A DNA stretch of 50,987 nucleotides from an uncultured Frankiales bacterium (GTDB lineage Bacteria; Actinomycetota; Actinomycetes; Mycobacteriales; SCTD01). How positions within the stretch are numbered: position 1 is the first letter of the stretch; each line of letters opens with the position of its first letter. A program made the translations under genes and the position numbers. The notes under the pieces were generated by a model. That model was given only the letters and a program-made list of their open reading frames with translations. It was not told where the DNA came from and did no database searches. Shown one piece after another: positions 1 to 8,320 of this stretch. Location of the stretch: positions 1 through 50,987 of the forward strand of contig CAMLIA010000008.1 of NCBI GenBank assembly GCA_946479905.1, read 5' to 3'.

Positions 1-578
1 GCCCGGGCGACCACGGCCACCGGGCAGTCCGCGCCGTAGGCCGGGAGCAGCTCCGCCACCACGCGGTCGATGTGCTGGACGGCGAGGTGCAGCACGAGGG
101 TCGACCGGGAGCGGGCGAGCGAGGTGAGGTCCTCCCCCTCCGGCATCGGCGTGGCGTCGACGGCGATCCGGCTGAGGATCACGGTCTGGGCGACCCCGGG
201 AACCGTCAGCTCGCGGCCCAGCGTCGCCGCGGCCGCGGCGAACGCGGGCACCCCCGGCACGATCTCCCACGGCACACCGGCGGCGTCGAGCCGGCGGGCC
301 TGCTCGGCGACGGCGCTGAAGACGGACGGGTCGCCGGAGTGCAGCCGCACCACGTCGAGCCCGGCGGCGTGCGACTCGAGCAGCACGGCGAGGATCTCGT
401 CGAGGTCCATCCGGGCGCTGTCGACGAGCCGCGCGCCGGCGGGGCACGAGGCGAGCAGCTCCGACGGGACGAGCGCGCCGGCGTAGACGACGACGCTCGC
501 CTTCTCCAGCAGCCGCAGCGCCCGGACGGTCACCAGGTCAGCCGCGCCCGGACCGGCGCCGACGAAGAAGACCGTCAT
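1..578 (-). CDS. cobM: Precorrin-4 C11-methyltransferase, 3' end cut by window edge
   Basis: Transfers a methyl group from SAM to C-11 of precorrin-4 in cobalamin synthesis (cytosolic). The visible N-terminal ~192 residues begin MTVFFVGAGPGAADLVTVR, the glycine-rich motif that opens the tetrapyrrole (corrin/porphyrin) methylase fold. Family members are about 250 residues, so roughly a quarter lies beyond position 1. The ATG at 576-578 overlaps the cobL stop (ATGA), so it is translationally coupled as the third gene of cobF-cobL-cobM. CobM (C11) rather than CobJ or CobI is inferred from the N-terminus and the neighbours; the missing C-terminus leaves some doubt. Confidence 0.85.
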   Translation of the reverse strand, partial: MTVFFVGAGPGAADLVTVRALRLLEKASVVVYAGALVPSELLASCPAGARLVDSARMDLDEILAVLLESHAAGLDVVRLHSGDPSVFSAVAEQARRLDAAGVPWEIVPGVPAFAAAAATLGRELTVPGVAQTVILSRIAVDATPMPEGEDLTSLARSRSTLVLHLAVQHIDRVVAELLPAYGADCPVAVVAR

Positions 579-1687
579 CGCGTCGCCGCCCAGATGGTCA
601 CGGTGGTCATCGGCTTCCAGCCGGTGAAGGACCCGACCGGTGCGGTGCGCTGCACCGACAACCGCGTCAGCGACCCGCCGTGCTTCGCCTGCCAGGCCAG
701 CACGACGGCCTCGGACTCCGTGGTGACGGCGTTGACGACCAGCCGACCGCCCGGCGCCAGGGCGTCCCAGCAGGCGTCGAGCAGGCCGGGCGTCGTGGCA
801 CCGCCGCCGACGAAGACGGCTGCCGGGGCGGGCAGCGTGGCCAGCACGTCGGGTGCCTCGCCCCCGCGGGCGTCGACGAGGACCCCCAGAGCAGTGGCGT
901 TGCGCTGGACCCGCAGCAGCTTGTCGGGGGCCCGCTCCACGGCCACCGCCGAACCGCCGGCGCGGCACCACTCGACGGCCACCGACCCCGTGCCCGCGCC
1001 CACGTCCCAGAGCAGCTGACCTGGCTGCGGCGCCAGCAGGGCCAGCACGACCGCGCGGACCTCGCGCTTGGTGATCTGGCCGTCGTTCTCGAACGCGTCG
1101 TCCGGCAGCCCGGGCACGGTCGGCAGGCCGGCACCGCGGCACTCGACGGCCACGACGTTGAGCGCGCCGAACGGCTCCCCGACGTGCTCGTCCGGGCCGC
1201 CGAGGCTCGACAGCACCGTCAGCTCGGAGTCCGAGAACCCCTGGGCCGCCAGCAGGTCCTGCACCAGCACCGGCGTGGTCGCGTCGGCGCTGAGGACGAT
1301 CAGCCGCTCACCGTCGCGCAGGACCCCGAGCGAGGCCCGCCGCCCGACCAGCGAGACGACCCGCACGTCCTGCACGGCCCAGCCCAGCCGCGCGCAGGCG
1401 AGCGAGATGCTCGAGACCGCGGGGATGACCGTGACGTCACGGTGCCGCGCCAGCGTGGCACCGATCCCGAAGTGCATGGGGTCGCCAGAGGCGAGGAGCA
1501 CCGCGTCGGGGTGCTCGTCGAGCAGTGCCTCCAGCTCGGCGAGCGAGGACCAGCCGATGCCGTCACGAGGCACCAGGGCGAGCTGACGAGGCGAGCCGAT
1601 CAGCACGGGCGCGTCGGACACCGCGGCGCGCGCGGCACCGGAGAGCCCCTCCCAGCCGTCGGCACCGATGCCCACGACGACGATCAT
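575..1687 (-). CDS. cobL: Precorrin-6Y C5,15-methyltransferase (decarboxylating)
   Basis: Bifunctional corrin-ring enzyme that methylates C-5 and C-15 and decarboxylates the C-12 acetate side chain. The 370-residue protein has the normal fused layout: a CbiE-type tetrapyrrole methylase (residues ~1-200, starting MIVVVGIGADGW) and a CbiT-type Rossmann methyltransferase (~205-370) with SAM motif LWDVGAGTGSVAVEW. It overlaps cobF upstream (ATGA at 1684-1687) and cobM downstream (ATGA at 575-578), so the three are co-translated. The family is also called CbiET; the aerobic name is used because cobF is adjacent. Confidence 0.93.
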   Translation of the reverse strand: MIVVVGIGADGWEGLSGAARAAVSDAPVLIGSPRQLALVPRDGIGWSSLAELEALLDEHPDAVLLASGDPMHFGIGATLARHRDVTVIPAVSSISLACARLGWAVQDVRVVSLVGRRASLGVLRDGERLIVLSADATTPVLVQDLLAAQGFSDSELTVLSSLGGPDEHVGEPFGALNVVAVECRGAGLPTVPGLPDDAFENDGQITKREVRAVVLALLAPQPGQLLWDVGAGTGSVAVEWCRAGGSAVAVERAPDKLLRVQRNATALGVLVDARGGEAPDVLATLPAPAAVFVGGGATTPGLLDACWDALAPGGRLVVNAVTTESEAVVLAWQAKHGGSLTRLSVQRTAPVGSFTGWKPMTTVTIWAATR

Positions 1688-2424
1688 CGGGGCCGTCGCA
1701 GCAGGTAGGTGTCCATGATCCAGCCGTGCTCCGCACGGGCCTCGGCACGGACCTTCTCGATCTGCGACCCGACCGACCCCACCGTCCCCGCCAGCAGGAT
1801 CTCCTCCGGCGTGCCCAGGTAGGCGCCCCAGTAGATCTCGACGTCCGGGTCCAGCCCCAGGAAGCTGTTCTGCGCGTCGAGCATGACGATGACGTCGTCA
1901 GCCGTCATGCCCTCCTCGCGCAGCCGGCGACCTGTCGTGACGTGCACGGGACCGGCGATGCGGTTCCAGGTGATCGCGTGCTGCGCGGCCAGCGTCTGCG
2001 GGGCGGTGATGCCGGGGACGACCGTCACCTCGACCGGGGTGGTCATCAGCGCGATCACCCGCAGCGTGCTGTCGTAGAGCGCCGGGTCGCCCCAGACGAG
2101 GATCCCGAGCACCCCGTCGTACGACGCCAGCGTGTCGTCGTACAACCTGGCCCGGGCGGAGTGCCAGTCGGCCACCGCGTCGACGTAGCCAGGGCCGGTC
2201 CGGTCCCGGGCCGGGTCCGGCACCTCCACCCAGGCGAACTCGTGCGTCATGTGGGCCGCGAGCATGTCCCGCCGCAGCTGCGCGAGAGCGTCCTTCTCCG
2301 TGCCCTTGTCCATGTGCAGGAAGACGTCGCAGGCGTTCATGGCCCGGATCGCCTGCAGCGTCAGGTGCTCGGGATCACCCGCCCCGATGCCGATGACCAT
2401 GACCTGCCGGGTGTCCGCACGCAC
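1684..2424 (-). CDS. cobF: Precorrin-6A synthase (deacetylating)
   Basis: Methylates C-1 of precorrin-5 with loss of acetate, a step specific to the oxygen-dependent cobalamin pathway; it marks this organism as using the aerobic route. 246 residues, full family length, with the methylase opening VMVIGIGAGDPEHLTLQAI and a central GDPALYDS substrate-loop motif. The GTG start at 2422-2424 has no Shine-Dalgarno but lies 6 nt after a TAGAGT hexamer (2436-2431), suggesting a leaderless transcript beginning at the start codon. It is first of the cobF-cobL-cobM chain. The promoter is embedded in the last codons of the upstream DUF2156 gene. Confidence 0.93.
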   Translation of the reverse strand: MRADTRQVMVIGIGAGDPEHLTLQAIRAMNACDVFLHMDKGTEKDALAQLRRDMLAAHMTHEFAWVEVPDPARDRTGPGYVDAVADWHSARARLYDDTLASYDGVLGILVWGDPALYDSTLRVIALMTTPVEVTVVPGITAPQTLAAQHAITWNRIAGPVHVTTGRRLREEGMTADDVIVMLDAQNSFLGLDPDVEIYWGAYLGTPEEILLAGTVGSVGSQIEKVRAEARAEHGWIMDTYLLRRPR

Positions 2425-2428
2425 CCGA

Positions 2429-4141
2429 TCACTCTAGGGCGACCTCGCCGAGACGCTCCGGGACCCGGGATCCCCAGTCGCGGGCCCGCCGCAGCCGGGG
2501 CCAGACGAGGAACGCCTCCGCCTCCAGCCCGGCGAGCACGACACGCGGCAGGTGGGTGGGGCCCGGGTAGCAGAGGTACCGGGGCTCCCACACCGGACGG
2601 AACTTCGCGTTGAAGCGGTAGAGGGAGTCGATCTGGAACCACCGGCTGGCGAACACCAGGACCGCGCGCCAGGTCCGGAGCAGTGGGCCGGCGCCGAGCC
2701 GCTCTCCCGACGCGAGGGCCTGCCGGAAGACCGCGAAGTTGAGCGACACCCGGGAGATGCCGAGAGCCGGCGCGGCCCGCAGCACCGAGGCGATGAGGAA
2801 CTCGTTGAGCCCGTTGTCCGCGGAGCGGTCCCGGCGCATGACGTCGAGCGACACCCCGTCGGGACCCCACGGCACGAAGTGCAGGATCCCCCGCACGTGG
2901 CCGTCCTGGAGCGCCTCGACGAGCAGGCAGTCGGGATCGGCGGCGTCGCCGAAGCGCCCGAGCGCCATGGAGAAGCCGCGCTCGGTCTCCGAGGAGCGCC
3001 ACGTCGCCACGGCCCGGCGGACCTGCTCCTGCTCGGCGACCGACAGCTCGGCCGTCCGTCGGATCCGGCAGGTGTAGCCGGCGCGCTCGATCCGTCCCAC
3101 CGCCTGCCGGACCGCCCTCATCGGGCGTCCGTCCAGGCTGAAGTCGTCGACGTCGACGATCGCCTCGTCGCCGATCTCGAGCACGTCCAGCCCGGCCTTG
3201 GCCCAGGCCCGGCCCGCGCGCTCGCCGCAGGCGAGGACCGCCGGCGTCCACGCGTGCTCGTGGGCCAGCCGGAGCAGCGCGTCGATGGCCTGCGGCCAGC
3301 CCTCGGGATCGCCCAGCGGGTTGCCGCTCACCAGGGCCACGCCGCTGACGACGCGGTAGGCCACGGCAGCCTTCCCCGAGGGCGACCAGACGACGGACTT
3401 GTCACGGCGCAGGTTGAAGTAGCCGAGGGAGTCGTCGTCACCGTGGCGGTCGAGCAGCGCCCGCACGCGGCGCTCGTCCTCCGGGGAGAGCCACGGCGGG
3501 GGTTCGGCGGGCCGCAGCACGAGGAACGTCGTCACGAGCGCCGTCACGATCCCCAGGCCGCCCAGGGTGAACGCGACGACATCCGTGTCGGCGTCGGAGG
3601 CGAAGCGGAGCGGCCCTGCCACCCCGACGAGACCGGCCAGGACCTCTTCGAGCTGCTGGAGCAACGACGGGGCGCCCACCGCGGAGCTCAGGCGCAGCCG
3701 CACGAGCAGGAAGCCGACGCCCAGGCTCAGCGTCACGAGCGCGAGAGCGGCCTCCACGGTGAACCAGCGGGTCCGCGGGTCGCTGCGGGCGAAGAAGGCG
3801 CCGCGGTGCCGGAGGAGCAGCGCGAGCAGCAGCCCGCTGGCGGCCGCCTCCTCCACGTCGAGGCCCTTGGCCAGGTGCAGGCCCACTGTCACGACCAGCA
3901 GCGCGACGACCATGTCGAACGCGCGCCGCTTCCTGCGGCGCAGGCCGTGCGCCAGCACGAGGAGCAGCACGCCGGCCAGGGTCGTGCCGGCCGCCGCAGC
4001 GTGCGCGAGCGTCCCCGGCACCACGTGGGCCAGCAACCGCGACCGGCCCGGCTCGGCACGGGTGAGGGCGCTCGCCAGCGAGACGGCTCCCACGAGTCGC
4101 GTCCCCCAGGCGGCCAGCCGGGGTACGCGGTCGCTCGTCAC
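2429..4141 (-). CDS. MprF-like membrane protein with DUF2156 (phosphatidylglycerol lysyltransferase) domain
   Basis: About 570 residues. The N-terminal ~230 residues are strongly hydrophobic, with several membrane segments (for example LAGVLLLVLAHGL and MVVALLVVTVGL). The C-terminal ~330 residues are a GNAT-like DUF2156 domain; it includes WSPSGKAAVAYRVV, VSGNPLGDP and SRWFQIDSLYRFNAKF, typical of the catalytic half of MprF and of mycobacterial LysX N-termini. By family it may transfer an aminoacyl group from tRNA to a membrane lipid, altering surface charge; the actual amino acid and lipid are unknown. The GTG at 4139-4141 overlaps the esterase stop (GTGA), chosen over an upstream in-frame GTG at 4186 because of this coupling. 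Confidence 0.8.
   Translation of the reverse strand: MTSDRVPRLAAWGTRLVGAVSLASALTRAEPGRSRLLAHVVPGTLAHAAAAGTTLAGVLLLVLAHGLRRRKRRAFDMVVALLVVTVGLHLAKGLDVEEAAASGLLLALLLRHRGAFFARSDPRTRWFTVEAALALVTLSLGVGFLLVRLRLSSAVGAPSLLQQLEEVLAGLVGVAGPLRFASDADTDVVAFTLGGLGIVTALVTTFLVLRPAEPPPWLSPEDERRVRALLDRHGDDDSLGYFNLRRDKSVVWSPSGKAAVAYRVVSGVALVSGNPLGDPEGWPQAIDALLRLAHEHAWTPAVLACGERAGRAWAKAGLDVLEIGDEAIVDVDDFSLDGRPMRAVRQAVGRIERAGYTCRIRRTAELSVAEQEQVRRAVATWRSSETERGFSMALGRFGDAADPDCLLVEALQDGHVRGILHFVPWGPDGVSLDVMRRDRSADNGLNEFLIASVLRAAPALGISRVSLNFAVFRQALASGERLGAGPLLRTWRAVLVFASRWFQIDSLYRFNAKFRPVWEPRYLCYPGPTHLPRVVLAGLEAEAFLVWPRLRRARDWGSRVPERLGEVALE
2431..2436 (-). promoter_or_regulatory. Putative -10 of a leaderless cobF promoter
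   Basis: TAGAGT read on the minus strand, 6 nt before the cobF GTG and overlapping the stop region of the upstream gene. It fits the actinobacterial TAnnnT -10 and the spacing seen at other starts in this window. Confidence 0.5.
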
Positions 4142-5229
4142 AGCGGCACCGGTGGCGGCGGGGCGCTGAGGTGCTGGGACAGCCACACGAGCACCTCCGG
4201 GAGGGCCACCCGCAGGACCTTCAGGTTGTGGGCCCCGCGGGCCGCGATCATGCTGAACACCCTGGTGGGCGGGCGGCTCAGCGCCAACAGCTTCTCGGTC
4301 GACCCGTAGGACGACGTGTCCTGCCGCGTCGAGAACACCAGCAGGTCGGCCGCTGGGTGCCGGCCGTGCGCGGTCAGCCAGAGCAGGTCGTTGTGGTCGC
4401 GCACGGACCGGCTGCCTCCCCAGAGGTCGCCCGTGGTGCTGTCCCGGAGCGCGTTGAAGTAGCCGGAGAGGGCGGCCGCGGTGTGGAAGCGCTGGGGTGC
4501 CAGGTAGACCAGCTTCGCCGCGCAGTAGCCGCCGGTCGAGTAACCGACGGCAGCCCAGCTCGCCGCCTTGGGCAGCACGCGGAAGTGCTGCTGGACCAGC
4601 GCCGGCACGTCAGCCGCCAGCCAGCTGAAGGCGCGGGTCGAGCCCGGCACGTCCGTGCACTCGGTGTCGCGGGGCAGCGCCACGTTGACCGTCGGGAACA
4701 CGCTGACGAAGGGCACGACCCGATGGTCCCTCTCCAGGCCGGCGAGGTCGTGGAGAAGCTGCAGCTGGCTGATGAACGACCTCGCGTAGCCCCGCCACCC
4801 CGAGAGGAACTCCACCACGGGGAAGGCGCGGTGGGCGTAGGCGGGCTGGTCGTACTCCGGCGGGAGGTGGACCAGCACCGGCGCCTCGATGCCCGAGCGG
4901 GGGCCGCGGAAGTCGCGGAACTGCAGCAACCGACCACCGTCCTCACCACGCACCGGTCCCTGCGTCCCCGGTCCGGCGAGGATCGCCGGCGCTGCCGAGG
5001 GCCGCCCGAGCAGATCGTCCCAGCTCGCGAAGAAGACGTAGTGGTCGTTGACGACGGTGAACGCCAGCAGGACCGCTGCCGCCTGCCCCGCGGCCACCAG
5101 GGCCACCCGCTGGCCGGCCCTGAGCCAGCGCGGACCGCGGGCCCGCGGCCACGCCCAGAGCGCGAGCAGCGGCAGGGCGAGCGTGCTCGCCAGCAGCAAC
5201 CACTCCCACGCGCGACCTGTCAGGCTCAT
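4138..5229 (-). CDS. Membrane-anchored esterase family protein (antigen-85/esterase D type)
   Basis: 363-residue alpha/beta hydrolase of the putative esterase family (Pfam Esterase). Two N-terminal hydrophobic stretches (LLLASTLALPLLALWAW and VALVAAGQAAAVLLAF) should anchor it with the catalytic domain outside. The nucleophile elbow is GYSTGG, and a late GAHN histidine fits the triad. The ATG at 5229 is preferred to an in-frame GTG at 5238 because GGAGG sits 8 nt before it. It overlaps the DUF2156 gene by 4 nt (GTGA), so a hydrolase and a putative lipid aminoacyltransferase are co-expressed, which suggests a cell-envelope role. Substrate unknown. Confidence 0.8.
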   Translation of the reverse strand: MSLTGRAWEWLLLASTLALPLLALWAWPRARGPRWLRAGQRVALVAAGQAAAVLLAFTVVNDHYVFFASWDDLLGRPSAAPAILAGPGTQGPVRGEDGGRLLQFRDFRGPRSGIEAPVLVHLPPEYDQPAYAHRAFPVVEFLSGWRGYARSFISQLQLLHDLAGLERDHRVVPFVSVFPTVNVALPRDTECTDVPGSTRAFSWLAADVPALVQQHFRVLPKAASWAAVGYSTGGYCAAKLVYLAPQRFHTAAALSGYFNALRDSTTGDLWGGSRSVRDHNDLLWLTAHGRHPAADLLVFSTRQDTSSYGSTEKLLALSRPPTRVFSMIAARGAHNLKVLRVALPEVLVWLSQHLSAPPPPVPL

Positions 5230-5311
5230 GCGGCACACCTCCGGGATTCCTCACGTCCGGCGCGGCGCGAACGTGCCCTGCGCTCAGCGACCGCTCAGCC
5301 TGGACGCGCTC

Positions 5312-5317
5312 TAGGGT
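5312..5317 (+). promoter_or_regulatory. Putative -10 of a leaderless fhuF-like promoter
   Basis: TAGGGT, 6 nt before the GTG at 5324; no Shine-Dalgarno is present. Lies in the 94-nt divergent region shared with the esterase gene. Confidence 0.5.
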
Positions 5318-5323
5318 CGTGTC

Positions 5324-5941
5324 GTGCGAGCCGCCACCGAGGACGAGGTCTGGCTCGCCGTCGCCCGACCCAGCACCTGGCCGGTCGCGCTGGCGGTCGA
5401 CGAGCGGTTCCGGCCGCTGCACGAGCTGGACGGTGTGGCGGAGCGGATCAGTGCCCGCCTCGGCGGCGTGCCGCTCCGGGTCGGCCAGTCGACGTACGTC
5501 CTCGGCCTCGCCGCCCGGCTCTGGGGAGCGACGCTGGGGTGCGTCGTGCGCGACGGGGTGCTGCCGGACCCGGCCGCTCTCGTCTTCCGGGACGAGGACG
5601 GCGCGGTGCAGCTCGGCATCAGCCGGTACGACGGGTGGCGCGACGTCACGCCCCGGGAGCTGCTCGAGCGGGTGGCCGAGGTCCTCGCACCGGTGGTCGA
5701 GCAGCTGCCGCTGTCGCCGCGGCTGCTGTGGGGGAACGTCGCGTCGGCGCTGCACGCCGCGCCGCGCGTGCTGGAGCTGCCTGCAGCGTCCTCCTGGGTC
5801 ACGGACATGCTCGCGCTCCCGCCGCTCCAGGGAGAGCTGGTCGACGGCCGACGGGCCACCTGCTGCCTGTTCTACGAGGTGCCCGGGGGCGGGCTGTGCA
5901 GCGACTGCGTGCTCAGCCGGGTGCCGGTGCGAGCTCCCTGA
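5324..5941 (+). CDS. FhuF-like (2Fe-2S)-binding ferric reductase
   Basis: 205 residues. The C-terminal CCLFYEVPGGGLCSDC shows the Cys-Cys-x10-Cys-x2-Cys pattern that binds the [2Fe-2S] cluster in FhuF, a cytoplasmic reductase that frees iron from ferric siderophores. The rest matches the general FhuF size and layout but has no further motif I can assign. No siderophore genes are nearby; the convergent partner is cbtA, with which it shares 29 bp of overlapping 3' coding sequence (5913-5941). The neighbourhood is cobalt/cobalamin rather than iron, so another metal-chelate role cannot be excluded. The GTG start follows a leaderless promoter. Confidence 0.82.
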   Translation: MRAATEDEVWLAVARPSTWPVALAVDERFRPLHELDGVAERISARLGGVPLRVGQSTYVLGLAARLWGATLGCVVRDGVLPDPAALVFRDEDGAVQLGISRYDGWRDVTPRELLERVAEVLAPVVEQLPLSPRLLWGNVASALHAAPRVLELPAASSWVTDMLALPPLQGELVDGRRATCCLFYEVPGGGLCSDCVLSRVPVRAP

Positions 5942-6722
5942 CCCGCTTGCCCGCCAGGGCCCGCTCGGCCCAGGGCCCGAGGACGAGGCCGAGGGTCCCC
6001 CACAGCACGAGCTGGCCGCCGACGGCGTACAGCCGGAACCGGTAGAGGTCGTCGGCCGGGAAGCCCCCGATGACGATGGTGCCGTTCGGGTCGCGCAGCG
6101 GGCCGGGGGTCTCGTGGACGCCGTGCAGCACCGCCATGGCGATCCCGACCACGGCGAGGTAGCCGAGCCCGGCCAGCAGCGAGGCCTGCCAGACGCCACG
6201 CGTCCGGCTCAGCGTGCGGCCGAGCTGGACGGCGAGCACCATCGCGATCACCGAGGTGATCTGCATGACGAGGTAGAGCGACCCGCGGGTCGAGATGGTG
6301 TCCTCCTCGCCGATCGCGGGCGGGTTGGCGGGGTACTTGAGGAACGGCACCAGGTAGACGCTGACGAAGGCCGCACCGGCCAGCAGCAGCGCGAGGACGC
6401 GCGGCCGCAGGTGCCTCCCGGAGCCGCGCTGGACCAGCGTGAAGACGACCGACAGCAGCGCACCGAGCGCCGCTCCGAAGACGATGAGGGCCACGGCGAT
6501 GCCGATGTCCTCCTGCACGGTCCGGCTGAACAGCTCCGGGCCGGATGCGGGGACGGGGAGGCCGGCGGCCTTGTCCAGGGCCCGCTGGGCGGCGTCGCGC
6601 GCGCTCTCGTAGTCGACCGCCCGGGCGATCACCGGCTCGGCGAAGATCCTCGCGAAGAGGAACGAGAGCAGCCCGGCGAGCGCCCCGGAGGCGATGCCTC
6701 GCAGGACGAGCTTGCGCTCCAC
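5913..6722 (-). CDS. cbtA: CbtA family cobalt transporter subunit
   Basis: 269-residue integral membrane protein with about five or six hydrophobic segments (for example IAVALIVFGAALGALLSVVF, ITSVIAMVLAVQLG, LLAGLGYLAVVGIAMAVLHG). N-terminal GIASGALAGLLSFLFARIF and the internal EDIGIAVALI and GRG-type loops fit CbtA, the larger subunit of the B12-regulated CbtAB cobalt uptake system. GTG start at 6720-6722, 19 nt after the cbtB stop, so it is the second gene of cbtB-cbtA. Expression should follow the cobalamin riboswitch upstream of cbtB. The 3' end overlaps the convergent fhuF-like gene. Confidence 0.88.
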   Translation of the reverse strand: MERKLVLRGIASGALAGLLSFLFARIFAEPVIARAVDYESARDAAQRALDKAAGLPVPASGPELFSRTVQEDIGIAVALIVFGAALGALLSVVFTLVQRGSGRHLRPRVLALLLAGAAFVSVYLVPFLKYPANPPAIGEEDTISTRGSLYLVMQITSVIAMVLAVQLGRTLSRTRGVWQASLLAGLGYLAVVGIAMAVLHGVHETPGPLRDPNGTIVIGGFPADDLYRFRLYAVGGQLVLWGTLGLVLGPWAERALAGKRVRELAPAPG

Positions 6723-6741
6723 GGCCTGGTGGCAGGGAGGG

Positions 6742-6972
6742 CTAGTGGCAGGGGAAGCCGAGGAAGTGCCGGCCGTCGTGCACGAACTCGTGGAGGGCCA
6801 GGTTGTGGCCGAAGACCGACGTCATGCCCTGGTCCAGGCCGATGAAGTAGACGGCCAGCAGGCCGAAGAACGCCGCGCCGAGCAGCCACAGGGCGCCGGC
6901 GACGCCCGAGGCGACCTCGGCGACGTCGACGTCGGTCGCGATCGGGTCTGCGGTGAGGTTCGGGGTGGTCAT
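6742..6972 (-). CDS. cbtB: CbtB family cobalt transporter subunit
   Basis: 76-residue protein with one membrane helix (~residues 25-47, VAGALWLLGAAFFGLLAVYF) and the histidine-rich C-terminus HEFVHDGRHFLGFPCH, the family hallmark thought to bind cobalt. The ATG at 6970-6972 is chosen because GAGGAGG lies about 6 nt upstream and because all residues before it belong to the riboswitch leader. First gene of cbtB-cbtA; the leader carries a cobalamin riboswitch, consistent with feedback by B12 on cobalt import. A longer in-frame reading to 7317 is non-coding leader. Confidence 0.93.
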   Translation of the reverse strand: MTTPNLTADPIATDVDVAEVASGVAGALWLLGAAFFGLLAVYFIGLDQGMTSVFGHNLALHEFVHDGRHFLGFPCH

Positions 6973-7019
6973 CTGCTGCCTCCTCGGGGATCTGGCGTCC
7001 CCAGTCGTGGTGCGCGAGT

Positions 7020-7122
7020 GCGGGGTCCGAGTGTCTGACTCCCCCGAAGGGTCCACAGTGGCGCGACCGTGCCGGAGTTCCACCGGCTTCCTCGAGACCT
7101 CGCGTCCCGCAGAGTAGATCAC
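7020..7122 (-). promoter_or_regulatory. Cobalamin (B12) riboswitch upstream of cbtBA
   Basis: On the minus strand the leader reads CTACTCTGCGGG (from ~7117), then the B12 box AAGCCGGTGGAACTCCGGCA continuing ...GGTCGCGCCACTGTGG (7089-7053), then AGTCAGACACTC (7040-7029). These match the conserved core of cobalamin riboswitches (the GCCGGTG-aA-TCCGGC, CGCCACTG and AGTCAGA-ACTC elements). It ends about 47 nt before the cbtB ATG. The gap contains a GGGGA/TCCCC hairpin (about 6983-6999) next to the GAGGAGG ribosome binding site, suggesting translational control. Boundaries are approximate. Confidence 0.88.
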
Positions 7123-7147
7123 CGGCTCGAGCCGCCGTCCACCCGCC

Positions 7148-8320
7148 TCACCGGAGAGGTTCGAGCTCCACCCCGAACTCCTCGACGTAGCCGCGGGTCC
7201 GCTCCCGCAGCTCCCCCTCCACCAGCCCGGTGTCGGCGAAGGTGTACCGCGTGCCGCCGCCCCCGCCGTCGCCCGGGTGGGCCGCGAGGAAGTCGCGCAT
7301 CCGCTGCTCGACGTCACCGGTGAGCTCGCGGCCGATCTCGCTGTAGAGCCGGCGGATCTGGCCGATGGGGTCGGCGACGAACTGCGTGAAGTGCAGGTCG
7401 ACGACCTGCTCCTTCGGGAAGACGTCCTCCCGGCGGGCGGCCACCGCCCGGTCGAGCCCGAGGGGGATGTCCTCGGCGTACTGGCGGGCTGCGAGCGCGA
7501 CCGAGGTCTGCTCCGTCGTGAGGCGCCGCAGGCTGCCGGCGAGGGCGCTGACCGAGCTGATCACCTTCAGCGGGTCGCGGTGGGTCTGGAGGATCACGGC
7601 GTCCGGGTAGGCGGCGCGCAGCGTCGGCAGGTGCCACAGGTGCGCCGGCGACTTCAGCAACCACTGCTCCGCGGGGACCCGGCTGGCGAGGTGCTGCAGG
7701 AAGACCCGGTGCCAGGCGTAGGCGGGTGCCAGGTCGGCCTCGTGCAGCAGCCAGCGGTTGTAGTCGGGCACGACGTACTGGATCGGGAAGATCATCGACC
7801 GGAAGTCGCCGCCGGTCATGCGCACGCACTCCTGCGCCAGCTCGGCACCCACCTCGTGGAAGGCGCTGAACCCAGGGATGAGCGAGTCGACCGCGTCGAA
7901 CTGCGCCTGCACCTCCGCGATCCGGGGGTCGGTCGTGTACGTCGAGGGCTCGGGCGGCGGGCAGGGCTTGTCCACCTCCCAGCTGCGCGGCACCCGGAAG
8001 GCGGGGTCCTGGGCGAGCAGGTCGAACAGGATCGTCGTCCCGGTCCGCGGCTGGCCCACCACGACGAGCGGCCGCACGATCGGCTGGTCGACCTCGGGGT
8101 GCTGCCTGCGGTGCTCGACGATCCGCAGCCGGGTCTGCAGGTAGGCCTGCAGGTCACCGACAGCCACCTCCACACCGATCTCGTGCAGCTGCGCGGGACC
8201 CTGCCAGTCGGCGACGAGCCGCTCGGCCCCCTCCCGCCAGGTGTCCGCGCCGAAGTCGGACAGGCCGGTCGCCGCCTGCGCGTCGGCGACGTTGCGGTCG
8301 AGGTCGAGGCGGTCGCTCAC
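7148..8320 (-). CDS. Sulfotransferase family protein
   Basis: About 390 residues, Sulfotransfer_3 type. The PAPS 5'-phosphosulfate loop is GQPRTGTTILFDLL (~residue 85) and the 3'-phosphate region is HRDPLKVISSVSAL (~residue 245), so it likely moves sulfate from PAPS onto a small lipophilic acceptor, which is not known. The GTG at 8318-8320 overlaps the stop of the DUF1214 gene (GTGA), fixing the start; in-frame sequence further upstream only mirrors the DUF1214 gene. A KstR-like operator before the pair hints at steroid or lipid metabolism, which is inference. Confidence 0.88.
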   Translation of the reverse strand: MSDRLDLDRNVADAQAATGLSDFGADTWREGAERLVADWQGPAQLHEIGVEVAVGDLQAYLQTRLRIVEHRRQHPEVDQPIVRPLVVVGQPRTGTTILFDLLAQDPAFRVPRSWEVDKPCPPPEPSTYTTDPRIAEVQAQFDAVDSLIPGFSAFHEVGAELAQECVRMTGGDFRSMIFPIQYVVPDYNRWLLHEADLAPAYAWHRVFLQHLASRVPAEQWLLKSPAHLWHLPTLRAAYPDAVILQTHRDPLKVISSVSALAGSLRRLTTEQTSVALAARQYAEDIPLGLDRAVAARREDVFPKEQVVDLHFTQFVADPIGQIRRLYSEIGRELTGDVEQRMRDFLAAHPGDGGGGGTRYTFADTGLVEGELRERTRGYVEEFGVELEPLR

